A stretch of 64,000 bases of DNA from Corynebacterium provencense (GCA_900049755.1 LT160592.1:768283-832282); one strand, 5' to 3'. Shown: positions 1 through 9,086, numbered from the stretch's first letter. The notes: generated by a model not told the origin, from the letters alone. Numbers and translations are program-made.

Positions 1-1059
1 CGGTGTGCGGTCGCCGCCGAAGGCGGCACTCTGCCGGTGGACGTCCCCCTCCCCCACGACCGGGCCACCGGTGCCGGGGTGGCGGTGGCGGTGGTGGACA
101 CCGGGGCGTCCTCCCCGGGGGTGGTGGCCGGTGACGGCCGGGAAGGGTCGGGGGACCTGGACCACTGCGTACTCCACGGCACAGCAGTGGCGGGGGTCAT
201 AAGGTCGGTCGCTCCGGACTCGCTCGTTGTGTCGCACCGCCAGCTCACCGACCATGGTGGCGGTACCGTGGCTGGGCTCGTCGACGCACTTGACCGCGCT
301 GTAGCGAATTCCGGAGGTCCCGGTGCACCCGGTTCTCCCCGCGTGCGGGTCGTCAACATGTCGCTGGTTGCCTGTCAGGACACCGCGGAACTGCGTCGGG
401 CGGTCGCCGACGCGGAGAATGCGGGACTTCTGGTTGTCGCCGCAGCGGGGAACTCCGGACAGTGCGGTGCAGACCAGCAACCCTTCCCTGCCTCTCTCCC
501 GGGGGTCCTGGCTGTGGGCGGGGTCGAGATGCGGCACCCGGATCCGGCGACCCTGGATGATCTGGGGAGGGGACGCCGCACCGCGGAGTATTCACTCCCG
601 GGCCCCTGGGTGGAGATCGCTGCGCCCGGCGGTCCCGTTTCCACGGTCCTGGACACCGGCGGCAGGACCGTGACAGTGGTAGGCGACCCTGAACCGTTCA
701 TCGGCACGAGTTTCGCCGCTCCGGTGGTGGCCGCCACAGCTGCGCTGGTGTGGCAGGTCCGGCCGGAGCTGACCCCGCAACAGGTCAGAACTCTGCTGGT
801 GGAGTCCGCCAGTCCGGGCCCGGTGCCCGTGGTCGATCCGTCTGCTGCGGTGACCGCAGCATCCGCCGGGGAACCGGTCCGGACAGACGGGGATGCACGA
901 CCTGCTCCCGCTGTGCCTGCCACGATGCCGGCGACGACTCCCCCTCACCTGCGTGATCCGCGGGTTCCCACCACGCTCGCACTGCTGGTCTCAGCCATTG
1001 TGGTGGGAACCGTCATCCGCCGGCGTCCCCGCGCGGTACCGGACATGCGTACACGGTGA
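1..1059 (+). CDS. mycP: Mycosin-type subtilisin protease of the ESX system (5' partial)
   Basis: Membrane-anchored serine protease of type VII secretion. The frame is open from the first base, so the N terminus lies outside the window. All subtilase catalytic motifs are visible: Asp in VVDTG (codon 33), His in LHGTAVAG (about codon 59), oxyanion Asn in AAAGNSG and Ser in GTSFAAP (codon 237). A Pro-rich linker leads to a C-terminal transmembrane segment followed by an Arg-rich cytosolic tail, the usual mycosin anchor. It ends tail to tail with eccB, overlapping it by 47 bp (1013-1059), which fits an ESX locus. Family assignment is firm; the substrate is not known. Confidence 0.9.
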   Translation, partial: RCAVAAEGGTLPVDVPLPHDRATGAGVAVAVVDTGASSPGVVAGDGREGSGDLDHCVLHGTAVAGVIRSVAPDSLVVSHRQLTDHGGGTVAGLVDALDRAVANSGGPGAPGSPRVRVVNMSLVACQDTAELRRAVADAENAGLLVVAAAGNSGQCGADQQPFPASLPGVLAVGGVEMRHPDPATLDDLGRGRRTAEYSLPGPWVEIAAPGGPVSTVLDTGGRTVTVVGDPEPFIGTSFAAPVVAATAALVWQVRPELTPQQVRTLLVESASPGPVPVVDPSAAVTAASAGEPVRTDGDARPAPAVPATMPATTPPHLRDPRVPTTLALLVSAIVVGTVIRRRPRAVPDMRTR

Positions 1060-2272
1060 AGTTCAGTCCGTGCCCCGCGCGTGCGGCTGACAGTTCCCCT
1101 CCGTCCGGCAGGGCGTCGATGACTCTCCAGGGCACGACCACAGGTAGCTCCCCGTCGCCGAGAACACCGAGAGCGTCCAGTTCTTCCTGCGAAGGCACCG
1201 AATACCGGATTCCTGATGCACTGACCAGTGCGAATCCCCGCTCGGTGGCAAGTGCCACGGTGCCGCGGGGCCCGTCGTACAGTCCGGTGCCGGAACCGGT
1301 GCCGGCGGAATGCTCCGCACGGGATTCTCCCAGGGACGGTCTCTCCACGAGGCGCACACCTGCACAGACCTCGCCCACCTGCCGGAACACGAGCCCGGCC
1401 GGGACATGTTCGAGCGCCCGGGCACCCGGGAGTCTCAGCACCGTACCGAGGTCTGATGCCACCGGAGGCGACGGTGACAGGGCTTCGGCGACCGCCCGGC
1501 GCGCCCCGTTGACCTCAGCCATTCCGCCGGCGGTGGCGACAAAGGCACGGTCTCCGGCGGTGACCAGGGTGCCGGGGGCGAACGGGGTATCCTGGGCGGC
1601 CGGATCCGCGCCCGCGGGCCCCGCGGGAAGGACAACGTCGGGTCCCCTGTCCAGTACGGCGACGACAGTGTCCGCGGTCTCCACCGGTACTGCGCCGAAC
1701 GCACGCGCCACGGTGTCCCCCTTGTCAGGGATCAGCATCCGTCGTCCGTCGACGGCCAACCACCACCCGGACGGTGCGACGAGGATCTGGGGTCCGGCAT
1801 CGACCGAGGCGTCCGTGGCTACGACGGTGTCTGCACAGTAGAACCAGTCTGTGGCGGATCCTCCGGGCACCGGTGACAGGCCCGGTACATCGGGGATACC
1901 GACCGGGGGACCGGCCGGCAGATCTGCCAGTTCCGATGCGGTGGCCTTGTCCACGTTCTCCGCGGAACCGAGCAGCAGACGTGCGGAGGCTACGTTGGTG
2001 ACCGGGTGGAATCTCTCCCCGAGCCGGACATGCAGGGTTCCGGTCTCATCTGTGACCAGGAGAGCGTCTCCGACCGAGGGTGCGGGACGCAGCAGAGCCG
2101 TGAGCGCCACACCGCCTGCGACCAGGAGTGCGAGCAGGACTCCGACCCCGGTCGCACGGCGCTGGGTTCGCAGCGGGTCATGCGCCATTCGTGGGTCTCC
2201 GGTGACCAGTGCAAGTTCGGTGCGACGCAGGATGAACGAGTATCCGGACACCTGCAGACCTGTTGTTCTCAT
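1013..2272 (-). CDS. eccB: Type VII secretion protein EccB
   Basis: Core subunit of the ESX secretion membrane complex: a short cytosolic N terminus, one transmembrane helix and a large extracytoplasmic domain. The N-terminal signature (QVSGYSFILRRTELALV) and a TM segment rich in Leu, Val and Ala near residues 42-62 are typical, as is the VTNVASARLLLG stretch. The ATG at 2272 is chosen because it directly precedes this signature; the frame extends 19 codons further upstream without conserved sequence. At about 419 aa it is slightly shorter than mycobacterial EccB. It converges on mycP and diverges from the gene at 2429. Confidence 0.9.
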   Translation of the reverse strand: MRTTGLQVSGYSFILRRTELALVTGDPRMAHDPLRTQRRATGVGVLLALLVAGGVALTALLRPAPSVGDALLVTDETGTLHVRLGERFHPVTNVASARLLLGSAENVDKATASELADLPAGPPVGIPDVPGLSPVPGGSATDWFYCADTVVATDASVDAGPQILVAPSGWWLAVDGRRMLIPDKGDTVARAFGAVPVETADTVVAVLDRGPDVVLPAGPAGADPAAQDTPFAPGTLVTAGDRAFVATAGGMAEVNGARRAVAEALSPSPPVASDLGTVLRLPGARALEHVPAGLVFRQVGEVCAGVRLVERPSLGESRAEHSAGTGSGTGLYDGPRGTVALATERGFALVSASGIRYSVPSQEELDALGVLGDGELPVVVPWRVIDALPDGGELSAARAGHGLNFTVYACPVPRGDAGG

Positions 2273-2428
2273 GTGTGTTCTCCCCCCGGCGGGTCCCCGG
2301 TGATCCCCTGACGCACCACCCCCTGACACTGCGGCACATCGTCATGTACATTCTGATCTGAAAGATACATCAGGGGAGGCTTTCAGGGGAGGCCTGCCGG
2401 GGACTGCCTCGGGGGAAGGGGTGCAGGG

Positions 2429-3235
2429 GTGTTGGGTACGGTGACAGCCGTGACAGCTGCGGTCGGTACAGGTGTGCTGGCGGGTCAGGGGTACAGGAGA
2501 GTGCAGGACGCCGCAACAACCGCGGAGGCACGTCCGGTGTGGTTCCATGTGCATCCGCCCCATGTGTCGCTGTGGGGGGCGCGCGGACCGGTGAGCATTG
2601 ACCGGTCGCTTGTCGACAGGTTGTCAGCGGGGATGCGGTCGGAGTCGCGTCCTGTCCTGGCGACGGCTCCTCCTCCCCGGCCGGTGGGGCCGGTGCAGCG
2701 GACGTATGCGGGACTGGCGGCGTTGGGACGCCCGTCAACGCGTTGTCTGGTCGGGGTTTCCGGGCCGGGCGGGGCGCTCATGCCGTGGGCGGCGGCGGGA
2801 TGTGGTCTGCTCGCCAGGGAGATTCCGGTGCTGCCGGCGGCTGCGCAGGTGGTGTCCGGGACCGTCGTCGCTGATCCGCTGCCGGGGTGGATGGTGGGGA
2901 CCGACGGTGGCGGGATCCCGGTGACCGTCAATCTTCCACCGGGGTCCACGGTTGTGATCTGCGGTGAGGGAGGCCCGGGGCTGGTGGAGACACTTCCCGC
3001 CACGGGACGCTGTGAGGGCGGTGACGTGACCGTTGTAGACGGTACCGGGCAGCGTGTCGACGATCTGGTCTCCCGGTGGAGGGACGCCTGGCATCCCCAG
3101 TCGTGCAGGGTAGTCCTGGCACCCTCACCGACCGTCCCTGTGGGGGTGTACGCGGACGTCGTTGTCGACGTGGACGTCGGGGAACTGCGTTGCGGGCACC
3201 GGGTGACCGGGTTCCGGCCACTTCCGTTGTTCTGA
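2429..3235 (+). CDS. Protein of unknown function in the ESX locus
   Basis: I do not recognise the family. About 268 aa, with a weakly hydrophobic, Ala/Gly/Val-rich N terminus (first 20 residues) that could be a signal or a single membrane segment, then a soluble region with no obvious catalytic motif and no P-loop. The start is GTG at 2429 or TTG at 2432; a G-rich stretch lies just upstream. It diverges from eccB across about 155 bp, so the two may share a promoter region. Location suggests an ESX accessory role (it could be a degenerate EccE-like subunit), but nothing in the protein proves this. Confidence 0.6.
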   Translation: MLGTVTAVTAAVGTGVLAGQGYRRVQDAATTAEARPVWFHVHPPHVSLWGARGPVSIDRSLVDRLSAGMRSESRPVLATAPPPRPVGPVQRTYAGLAALGRPSTRCLVGVSGPGGALMPWAAAGCGLLAREIPVLPAAAQVVSGTVVADPLPGWMVGTDGGGIPVTVNLPPGSTVVICGEGGPGLVETLPATGRCEGGDVTVVDGTGQRVDDLVSRWRDAWHPQSCRVVLAPSPTVPVGVYADVVVDVDVGELRCGHRVTGFRPLPLF

Positions 3236-3265
3236 GTGCCTGCTGCAGACACACTCCCTGCCCCA

Positions 3266-3271
3266 TAGACT
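3266..3271 (+). promoter_or_regulatory. -10 box TAGACT, leaderless start at 3280
   Basis: TAGACT ends 8 bases before the ATG of the carrier gene. Transcription would begin at or next to the start codon. No clear -35 is seen. Confidence 0.5.
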
Positions 3272-3279
3272 GTGACCCC

Positions 3280-4287
3280 ATGCTGACCTCCCTGTCGACC
3301 ACGATGGAGCGCCGTCAGGTCGGCCTGTACCTGACCGCCCTGACTGTCGGCGCTGCAGCAGGGTTGATCTCACCGGGAGTTCCGGAGGCCGCCGGACTCG
3401 TCGTGGAGCCGGTACTGGGGCTGCTGCTGTTCACCACTTTTCTTGCTGTACCTTTCGGCAGACTGGGGGCGGCTGTCCGGGATCTGCGGTTCCTGTGTGC
3501 GGTCACGGCAGTCAATTTCCTGTGTGTCCCACCGGTGGTGTGGCTCCTGACCCGGCCCCTCTCCTGGACAGAAACGGGCATCGACCATGTCGACCACGTC
3601 GACCACGTCGCCCTTGTCGTGGGTGTCCACCTGGTGCTGCTGGCGCCGTGCGTCGACTACGTCATCGTTTTCACGGGACTGGCGGGAGGAGCCGCTGACC
3701 GGTTGCTGACCGCCACTCCCCTGCTGATGCTCACACAGATGCTGCTGCTTCCGGTGCTGCTGGGGCTGTTCACCGGTCCAGAGGTGGTGGAAGCGCTGGA
3801 TCCCGGTCCGTTCATCTCGGCGTTCCTGTGGTTGATAGTGGTGCCGATGACTGCTGCTGCGGCAACCCAGTGGCTGGCTGCGAGGCCGAGTGGTCCGGGC
3901 AGGGCAGGTCACTGCATTTCAGAGGCGTGCGGGGTGCTGACTGTGCCGTTGATGATGCTGACCCTGGCGGTGGTTGTGGCGTCCCAGATCGGCGCCGTCC
4001 TCGCCCACTGGCGGGAACTGGCGGCGGTCATCCCGGTTTTCGTGGCATTTTCGGCGGTGATGCCCGTCATCGGCGCGATGGTGGGCAGGGTTGCGGGGTT
4101 GGGTGTGGCGTCGCGGAGGGCCGTGGTGTTCACGGCGGTGACCCGTAATTCTCTGGTGGTCCTGCCCACGGCGCTGACGTTGCCGCCGGTGTTCTCTGCT
4201 GCGCCTCTGGTGGTGGTCACCCAGACCCTGGTCGAACTGGTGGTGATGGTGGTGATGGTCCGCGTGGTCCCGCTGCTGGTCAGGTAG
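3280..4287 (+). CDS. BASS/ACR3-type membrane carrier (possible arsenite or organic-anion transporter)
   Basis: A hydrophobic protein of 335 aa with about ten predicted membrane segments. The overall pattern and the C-terminal TRNSLVVLPTAL and VVTQTLVELVVM stretches resemble the bile acid:sodium symporter superfamily, including ACR3 arsenite exporters annotated in corynebacteria. No ars regulator or reductase is adjacent, so the substrate is open. The ATG at 3280 is preferred because a -10-like TAGACT ends 8 bases before it and no Shine-Dalgarno is visible, which fits a leaderless message. A 9-bp tandem repeat (3583-3609) encodes a DHV triplet repeat in a loop. Confidence 0.7.
   Translation: MLTSLSTTMERRQVGLYLTALTVGAAAGLISPGVPEAAGLVVEPVLGLLLFTTFLAVPFGRLGAAVRDLRFLCAVTAVNFLCVPPVVWLLTRPLSWTETGIDHVDHVDHVALVVGVHLVLLAPCVDYVIVFTGLAGGAADRLLTATPLLMLTQMLLLPVLLGLFTGPEVVEALDPGPFISAFLWLIVVPMTAAAATQWLAARPSGPGRAGHCISEACGVLTVPLMMLTLAVVVASQIGAVLAHWRELAAVIPVFVAFSAVMPVIGAMVGRVAGLGVASRRAVVFTAVTRNSLVVLPTALTLPPVFSAAPLVVVTQTLVELVVMVVMVRVVPLLVR
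3583..3609 (+). repeat. 9-bp tandem repeat x3, in frame
   Basis: Three copies of GACCACGTC (first with one change) inside the membrane carrier gene, encoding Asp-His-Val three times. The unit is a multiple of three, so copy changes would not break the frame. Confidence 0.85.
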
Positions 4288-4302
4288 GTTTGCTGGAGGT
4301 GT

Positions 4303-5373
4303 CTACGGTGCGAGGTGGTAGAGGGTGAGACCCCATCCGACGGTGGACTGTCCTACAACGTCCAGGCCTGCCTGACCGAAGAGGACACGGTGTGCCGCAT
4401 CGGTCCGTGAGCCTCCACCGTAGAGGGTGAAGTCAAGGAGATCCTCCTCATAGTCGTGGTCGTGCGCGAGCCGTTCATCGAGAACTCTGCCGAACAGCAG
4501 CACTGTCGCACTGGTGCCGGCCGCCCGACTGAGGATGTGCACTGCATCGGCGTCAGGATATCGGGACAGGCCGCCGGTGATGAGGGTGGCGTCGACCCGG
4601 CGGGACGGCGGACTGAGCGGACTTCCCGGCTCGAAGGTGATCCGGTCATCGGCGTCAAGGTCGGGCCTGACGGCGGATGCTGAACTGATCTCGGCCGGTG
4701 TTGCGAGCACGACCACCTCCAGTTCCGGATGTCGGCGGGTGAGCGCTCCGGCGACGTCGACGGCTGCCCTGCCGGTGACACGCAGGGTGCGGATGTCCCC
4801 GAACACGGGTTCTTCCGCGAGGGGGGAGGTCGACCAGGAACTGTCCTCGGATTCTGCGGTCATCTGCTCGTTGAGCAGTTCCGGGGTGGACTGCAGCAGT
4901 TCGTGGAATTCCGTGCCGAACCAACGGGGATAGTCACCGGTTCCGGTTCTGACCGCTGCGGGCAGCGCCAGCAGGCCTGCCTCTCTGCGGGAATGGACTC
5001 CCCCGAGTCTGAGCCGGTCGATGAGGGTGTCATCGTCGAGGGCCGCCCCGGCGCGGGTCAGCCGGTAGCTTCTGCCCGCAGGACCGGAAGCGGAAGCGGG
5101 GCCGGGGGACGCCGGAGTCTCCGCAGGTTCGTCCGGACCGACAGCCTCCACGAGGTCCAGTGAGCTGAGGTACCTGAGCAGCTTTCCCAGACCGACCGGG
5201 TCGGCACCTGTGGCGTCGACGAGTTCCGGCAGAGTCCGGTCCCCGGATGCGAGTGCGGGGCCGAGTCCGAGTGTGGCGGCGACACGGACAGCGATTCCCG
5301 GGAAAATCTCGGTGAGTTCGTGGAACTTCTCTGCGGAGTTCTCGGCGGTGTCGTCGACGACCTCTTCCCGCCG
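4303..5373 (-). CDS. SAM-dependent methyltransferase domain, no canonical start; in frame with the SIP gene upstream
   Basis: Resembles O-methyltransferase-type proteins: an N-terminal winged-helix dimerisation-like domain (about 5170-5310, including FPGIAVRVAATLGLG and a LPELVDATGAD stretch) followed by a Rossmann-like C-terminal half. The reading frame is the same as that of the SIP gene and is separated from it only by the TGA at 5376-5374. Between that TGA and the GTG at 5151 there is no ATG, GTG or TTG, and starting at 5151 would remove the conserved N-terminal domain. The simplest reading is the distal half of a SIP-methyltransferase fusion broken by one TGA. Alternatives are stop-codon read-through or an unusual start codon. 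Confidence 0.6.
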   Translation of the reverse strand, partial: RREEVVDDTAENSAEKFHELTEIFPGIAVRVAATLGLGPALASGDRTLPELVDATGADPVGLGKLLRYLSSLDLVEAVGPDEPAETPASPGPASASGPAGRSYRLTRAGAALDDDTLIDRLRLGGVHSRREAGLLALPAAVRTGTGDYPRWFGTEFHELLQSTPELLNEQMTAESEDSSWSTSPLAEEPVFGDIRTLRVTGRAAVDVAGALTRRHPELEVVVLATPAEISSASAVRPDLDADDRITFEPGSPLSPPSRRVDATLITGGLSRYPDADAVHILSRAAGTSATVLLFGRVLDERLAHDHDYEEDLLDFTLYGGGSRTDAAHRVLFGQAGLDVVGQSTVGWGLTLYHLAP

Positions 5374-6189
5374 TCAGTAGCCGGAAATGTCCACCTGCTC
5401 ACGCGGCAGACTCTTCTCCCGTCTCAGCCAGCGACGGATAGGCACGAGTGTGAGGGTTTCGGCCGCCACCCAGGCGAAGACTCTGCCGTCCCACCATTCG
5501 CAACCGGTGATGGCGTCGTAGAGCGCCGTGGTGGTCCCGGCTTCTGCCCCGTTGCGGGGCAGCCAGGTGACCTCCACCCCGACCGGGTGATCCAGGTCCT
5601 GGATGTGGTCGTCCCGGTCCACTTCGATGAACACCTGTCCGCGGGTGTCGGGGGACATCTCCTCGAGCCATCTCCCGATGGCGGGCAGAGCTGTCTCGTC
5701 ACCGCCGATGAGCAGCCAGTCAGCTCCTTCAGGCTGCAGTGCGCACGCTTTGGGGCCGGCAATCTGGATCCGTTCCCCGGGTTGCACGGTGTACGCCCAC
5801 CGGGTAGCTGGACCGACACCGTGCCGGACGAAGTCCACGTCGATCTCACCGTGGTCACCGGCATCGGGACGCCACTTCCGGATCGTGTAGCTCCGGTTCA
5901 CCGCCAGCTCGTCGGTGGGCCAGTTGAGGACGCCGTCTGCCTGTGTGGGGGCTGGTGTCGGGGCGTCCGCGGGAAGGTCGGGGTGTCTGAGAATGAACTT
6001 GCAGTGGTCGTCGAATCCGTCGCAGTGGATCTCTTCGACGGGGTACCCGTTGGCTGCGGTGTGTGCCCTGAGCCCGGGGCCGCCGAGGGTGATCCGTCGC
6101 ATCCCGGGTGTCACGTCGGCGACGCGCAGCACCTCGAGAGTGCGCGTGGTGATCGGGTGGATCGTCATGGGGCGCAGGGAGCGTGGCAT
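5374..6189 (-). CDS. Siderophore-interacting protein (FAD-dependent ferric-siderophore reductase)
   Basis: Cytoplasmic flavoprotein of the SIP/ViuB family, 271 aa. The N-terminal half is the FAD-binding barrel (RRITLGGPGL; later RSYTIRKW, the flavin-binding RxY(T/S) motif) and the C-terminal half the NAD(P)H-binding SIP domain (GDETALPAIGRWLE). The protein ends ...VDISGY and then TGA. Family members usually continue Y-W-(R/I)-x-G here, as the second SIP of this window does (YWIEG near 57612), so the TGA sits where a Trp codon is expected. Transcription is divergent from the AraC gene, with a DtxR-like half site in between, so iron control is likely. Confidence 0.85.
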   Translation of the reverse strand: MPRSLRPMTIHPITTRTLEVLRVADVTPGMRRITLGGPGLRAHTAANGYPVEEIHCDGFDDHCKFILRHPDLPADAPTPAPTQADGVLNWPTDELAVNRSYTIRKWRPDAGDHGEIDVDFVRHGVGPATRWAYTVQPGERIQIAGPKACALQPEGADWLLIGGDETALPAIGRWLEEMSPDTRGQVFIEVDRDDHIQDLDHPVGVEVTWLPRNGAEAGTTTALYDAITGCEWWDGRVFAWVAAETLTLVPIRRWLRREKSLPREQVDISGY

Positions 6190-6352
6190 GTGTCACTGTC
6201 CTTCACTGTCAAGGGCTTCTGCCGGGGCAGCTGTCGCTTTCCGTGAACGCCGTTCCGGCCGCGTCCACGTACCGCCGGTCAACGCCGGGGAGTACGCTCA
6301 CCGTGGTTTACCAGTAGCTTCACGCCGTTGTTCCGGCACCCGGACTGACAGA

Positions 6353-6371
6353 GTAGGTTAGTCAGCAGGAA
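6353..6371. promoter_or_regulatory. Possible DtxR iron box between SIP and AraC genes
   Basis: GTAGGTTAG followed by a degenerate right half matches about 11 of 19 positions of the DtxR consensus; the left half is nearly perfect. On the minus strand TAACCT (6360-6355) could serve as the -10 of the SIP gene, so a bound repressor would block it. Confidence 0.4.
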
Positions 6372-6459
6372 CTGTGACGGGTGTGCGTAAAGTGACATCC
6401 ACTGTTCCCGCCACGTCTGTCGACAATGACCACCACACCTCGACCACAGGATTTCACCG

Positions 6460-7230
6460 ATGCCACTTCCCCGGTCGGCGGACACCGCCGCGGCGCTCGT
6501 CCACATTCCCTCCACCGATCTGGCTGAGCGCGTGCACACCGGGGAGCACCTGCTGCTCTGGCAGGTCCGGGGAGAGTCCGACTTCCGTCTCCGGACACCG
6601 ACGGACAGCACAGCCGAGCACCGGCAGCTCACCGCGGGACATGCGCTCTGGCTGCCTGCCGGCGTCCTTCACTCGGTCCACGTGAACGCGAACTCGACGA
6701 TGATCCCCACCTTCTACCCGGTCGCGTCGACGGCGACACGGTTGTCCGGACCCGTGGTGGTTCCGGTCGATCCGGTTCTGCAGGTGCTCATCCTCGCCCA
6801 GCTGCAGCAGACCACCACCGCCATCAGACCCCGGGCGAACATCAGCCGTCAGGTGCTCTCCCTTCTGGAGGACGCCCCGAAGATCATGGACTCGCTGCCC
6901 ACGCCAACCAGTTCTCCGGCCCGCACCATCGCCGAGGCGATCAGGTTCAACCCCGGCGACGAACGCACTCTCGCTGAACTCGCAGAGTCTGTACACACTT
7001 CCCTGCGCACCGTCCAACGACAGTTCACGGCAGAGACGGGAATCAGCATCCGGCAGTGGCGGACGCGGGTCCGTCTGACGGCCGCAGCCCAGCTGCTCCG
7101 CGCCGGGGGCACCCTCGCAGCGGTCGCCAACAGGGTGGGCTACGCGGATGTCTCCTCATTCTGCCGGGCATTCAAGGCCCACCATTCCATGACGACCGGG
7201 GAATACCTGCGCAGGTACGGCAGAAACTGA
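6460..7230 (+). CDS. AraC-family transcriptional regulator with cupin-like sensor domain
   Basis: 256 aa. Residues about 20-100 form a cupin/AraC-binding-type beta domain (QLTAGHALWLPAGVLHSV). Residues about 160-256 are the double helix-turn-helix domain, with TLAELAESVHTSLRTVQRQF as the first and AAVANRVGYADVSSFCRAFK as the second recognition unit. The ATG at 6460 has AGGA 8 bases upstream. The divergent SIP gene and the DtxR-like site between them suggest a regulator of iron or siderophore use, but the ligand cannot be read from the sequence. Confidence 0.85.
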   Translation: MPLPRSADTAAALVHIPSTDLAERVHTGEHLLLWQVRGESDFRLRTPTDSTAEHRQLTAGHALWLPAGVLHSVHVNANSTMIPTFYPVASTATRLSGPVVVPVDPVLQVLILAQLQQTTTAIRPRANISRQVLSLLEDAPKIMDSLPTPTSSPARTIAEAIRFNPGDERTLAELAESVHTSLRTVQRQFTAETGISIRQWRTRVRLTAAAQLLRAGGTLAAVANRVGYADVSSFCRAFKAHHSMTTGEYLRRYGRN

Positions 7231-7236
7231 CGGTCG

Positions 7237-7278
7237 GTCCCGGTCAGGCGGACCCGGTCAGGCGGTCCCGGTCAGGCG
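7237..7278. repeat. 14-bp tandem repeat x3 between AraC gene and truA
   Basis: Three head-to-tail copies of GTCCCGGTCAGGCG (second copy with one base change) in the convergent gap between the regulator and truA. Each copy contains CCGGTCAGGCG. No T-tract follows, so a terminator role is only possible. Confidence 0.8.
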
Positions 7279-7310
7279 GGCCCGTCCGGCACCTCACATG
7301 GCTGTGCCGC

Positions 7311-8243
7311 TCACACCACCGGTTCCCGCTTCACCCGGGTCTCCAGGGCCCGCGCCGCGAGCTCCCCGTCCGCGGGGTAGTCCACGGCCACGAGGTTCAG
7401 CCCGCACGCCGGAGCCACCGGCACCTGCGGGCTGCGCGAGCGTTGACCCAGCAGTTCACCGGTGAACCCCGCGTCGCGGCGTCCTTCCCCCACCGTCAGC
7501 ACCGCGCCGACCAGGGAGCGCACCATGGACCAGCAGAAGGCGTCGGCTACGACGGTCGCCTCGAAGGTCTCCGGCTCCGTCCCACTGGACACGTCCCGCC
7601 AGGTGAACTCCTGGAGGTCCCGAACCGTCGTCGAGCCTTCCCGGTACCGGCAGAAGGCGGCGAAATCGTGAAGCCCCACCAGGATGTCGGACGCCGTCTG
7701 CACTGCCCCGAGGTCGACGGTGTGACGCCACCTGGCGGTGTCCCGTACGCGCAGCGGGGACGGGCCCGTCAGAGACGTGGTGACCCGGTACCGGTAGTGA
7801 CGTCGCAGCGCCGAGAACCTGGCGTCGAAACCCTTCGGCGCCTCCACAGCCCCGTGCAGCCTCACATCGGCCGGCAGGATTCTCGACAGCCGCCGCACCA
7901 GGTCCCCGGGACTCTGCAGCGAACGTTGACCGAACGACGACACCGGGACGTCGACATGTGCGACCTGGCCCTCGGCGTGCACGCCGGCGTCCGTCCTCCC
8001 CGCAACCACGAGTTCGACCGGGGTGCGCAGCACCATCGAGAGACTGTCCTCCAGGACAGCCTGGACCGTACGCAGTCCCGCCTGTGGGCCTTTCTGACGG
8101 GCCCATCCGTGGAAGTCGGTGCCGTCGTAGGCGATGTCGAGGCGCACCCTCACCGTTCCGCCGGCTGCGCGTTCAACTCGGTTCTCACGATCAACACGAT
8201 CGACACGATCAACACGATCAACACTGCTGTCCCGTGATGTCAA
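7311..8243 (-). CDS. truA: tRNA pseudouridine synthase A
   Basis: Isomerises U38-U40 in the anticodon arm of tRNAs. The catalytic Asp lies in the conserved GRTDAGVHA motif, and the N-terminal [16 protein letters not shown] is diagnostic. The TTG at 8243 is chosen: GGAGGAG precedes it by 8 bases and it overlaps the TGA of the upstream membrane gene (TTGA), implying translational coupling. This gives about 310 aa with an unusual VDR-repeat N terminus made by the 9-bp repeat at 8187-8222; the GTG at 8153 is the alternative that starts right at the conserved core. It follows rplQ downstream, a common actinobacterial order. Confidence 0.93.
   Translation of the reverse strand: MTSRDSSVDRVDRVDRVDRENRVERAAGGTVRVRLDIAYDGTDFHGWARQKGPQAGLRTVQAVLEDSLSMVLRTPVELVVAGRTDAGVHAEGQVAHVDVPVSSFGQRSLQSPGDLVRRLSRILPADVRLHGAVEAPKGFDARFSALRRHYRYRVTTSLTGPSPLRVRDTARWRHTVDLGAVQTASDILVGLHDFAAFCRYREGSTTVRDLQEFTWRDVSSGTEPETFEATVVADAFCWSMVRSLVGAVLTVGEGRRDAGFTGELLGQRSRSPQVPVAPACGLNLVAVDYPADGELAARALETRVKREPVV
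8187..8222. repeat. 9-bp tandem repeat x4 at the truA N terminus
   Basis: Four copies of ACGATCAAC on the plus strand (second copy ACGATCGAC), coding VDR repeats in truA if the TTG start at 8243 is used. The unit keeps the frame. Confidence 0.85.
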
Positions 8244-9058
8244 CGTTCGCTCTCCTCCCGCCCGAATCCGTCGAGTGATGCGCTGCTCGGCTGCCCGGCC
8301 CTGGCCTCCCTGTGCATCCTCTCCATCTCCACCACCCGGAGCCGTTCCCGGTCGGCGGCCCCGCCCAGACTGAACATGCCGAGCCCGAATACGACGGTCC
8401 ACAGGGTCAACGTGTCCAGGGCGACCCGTTCGAACGCCCCGGGCATCACGTCGCGTCCGGAGAACACCAGTGTCAGCGCACCGACAATGGACAGGAACTC
8501 CATCACCCGCGTGACCGGAACATACGCCCCGTAGATCAGCGGGTGGGCGTCCCCGGTCGTCTCAGCGTGACGGGTCGCCGAATCGACGAGGACCTCCATG
8601 GCCCCCCACACCGACAGGAGGTACAGGACCAGGAAGACATCGTGCGCCACCGGGTACCTGTCCACGGTCACGACCCCGGACGCGCAGGTCATCAGTCCGG
8701 AAAACGCCAGCAGCCCGGAGGTTCCGTAGACCCCCCGGTCACCGTCCCTGCGGGCCGCGAAAACCATCACCGCTGCGGCGACGAGGACCGCGACACCCGA
8801 CAGGACAACTGTCAGGGCGGTGAACCCGTGGACCGGATTACAGACGAAACGTGTTCCGTAGGAGTCCCGGAGTACGCCACACGTCGACGCGACCAGGTCA
8901 GAGGGTCGGTTGTCCATCAGGGAGAACATTCCGCGCCACCGCAGCATCCCCACAATCTGGCCGACCAGCAGCAGCACGCCGCTGACGACGAGAAGGACGC
9001 CGGCAGTTCGGTACGAGACGGGACTGTGCAGTGTTGACCGCGGAGACAGCGGGGACAT
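8240..9058 (-). CDS. Multi-pass membrane protein of unknown function, coupled to truA
   Basis: 272 aa with about six hydrophobic segments (around residues 18-40, 78-103, 115-135, 142-160, 188-205 and 218-238) and a charged C-terminal tail. I recognise no catalytic motif. It lies between rplQ and truA, and its stop overlaps the truA start. The ATG at 9058 is preceded 7 bases upstream by a consensus-like -10 TAGAAT with no Shine-Dalgarno, so translation of the first gene of this pair is probably leaderless and truA follows by coupling. Confidence 0.75.
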   Translation of the reverse strand: MSPLSPRSTLHSPVSYRTAGVLLVVSGVLLLVGQIVGMLRWRGMFSLMDNRPSDLVASTCGVLRDSYGTRFVCNPVHGFTALTVVLSGVAVLVAAAVMVFAARRDGDRGVYGTSGLLAFSGLMTCASGVVTVDRYPVAHDVFLVLYLLSVWGAMEVLVDSATRHAETTGDAHPLIYGAYVPVTRVMEFLSIVGALTLVFSGRDVMPGAFERVALDTLTLWTVVFGLGMFSLGGAADRERLRVVEMERMHREARAGQPSSASLDGFGREESER

Positions 9059-9065
9059 TGTCCCG

Positions 9066-9071
9066 ATTCTA
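9066..9071 (-). promoter_or_regulatory. -10 box TAGAAT, leaderless promoter for the membrane gene-truA pair
   Basis: TAGAAT reads on the minus strand and ends 7 bases before the ATG at 9058. It lies just past the hairpins after rplQ, so the pair has its own promoter. Confidence 0.6.
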
Positions 9072-9086
9072 GCAGCGCACGTGCGA

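Noticed and set aside
5374..5376. Selenocysteine at the SIP TGA
   Set aside because: The position is a Trp in the family, not a redox Cys, and I see no SECIS-like stem just downstream.
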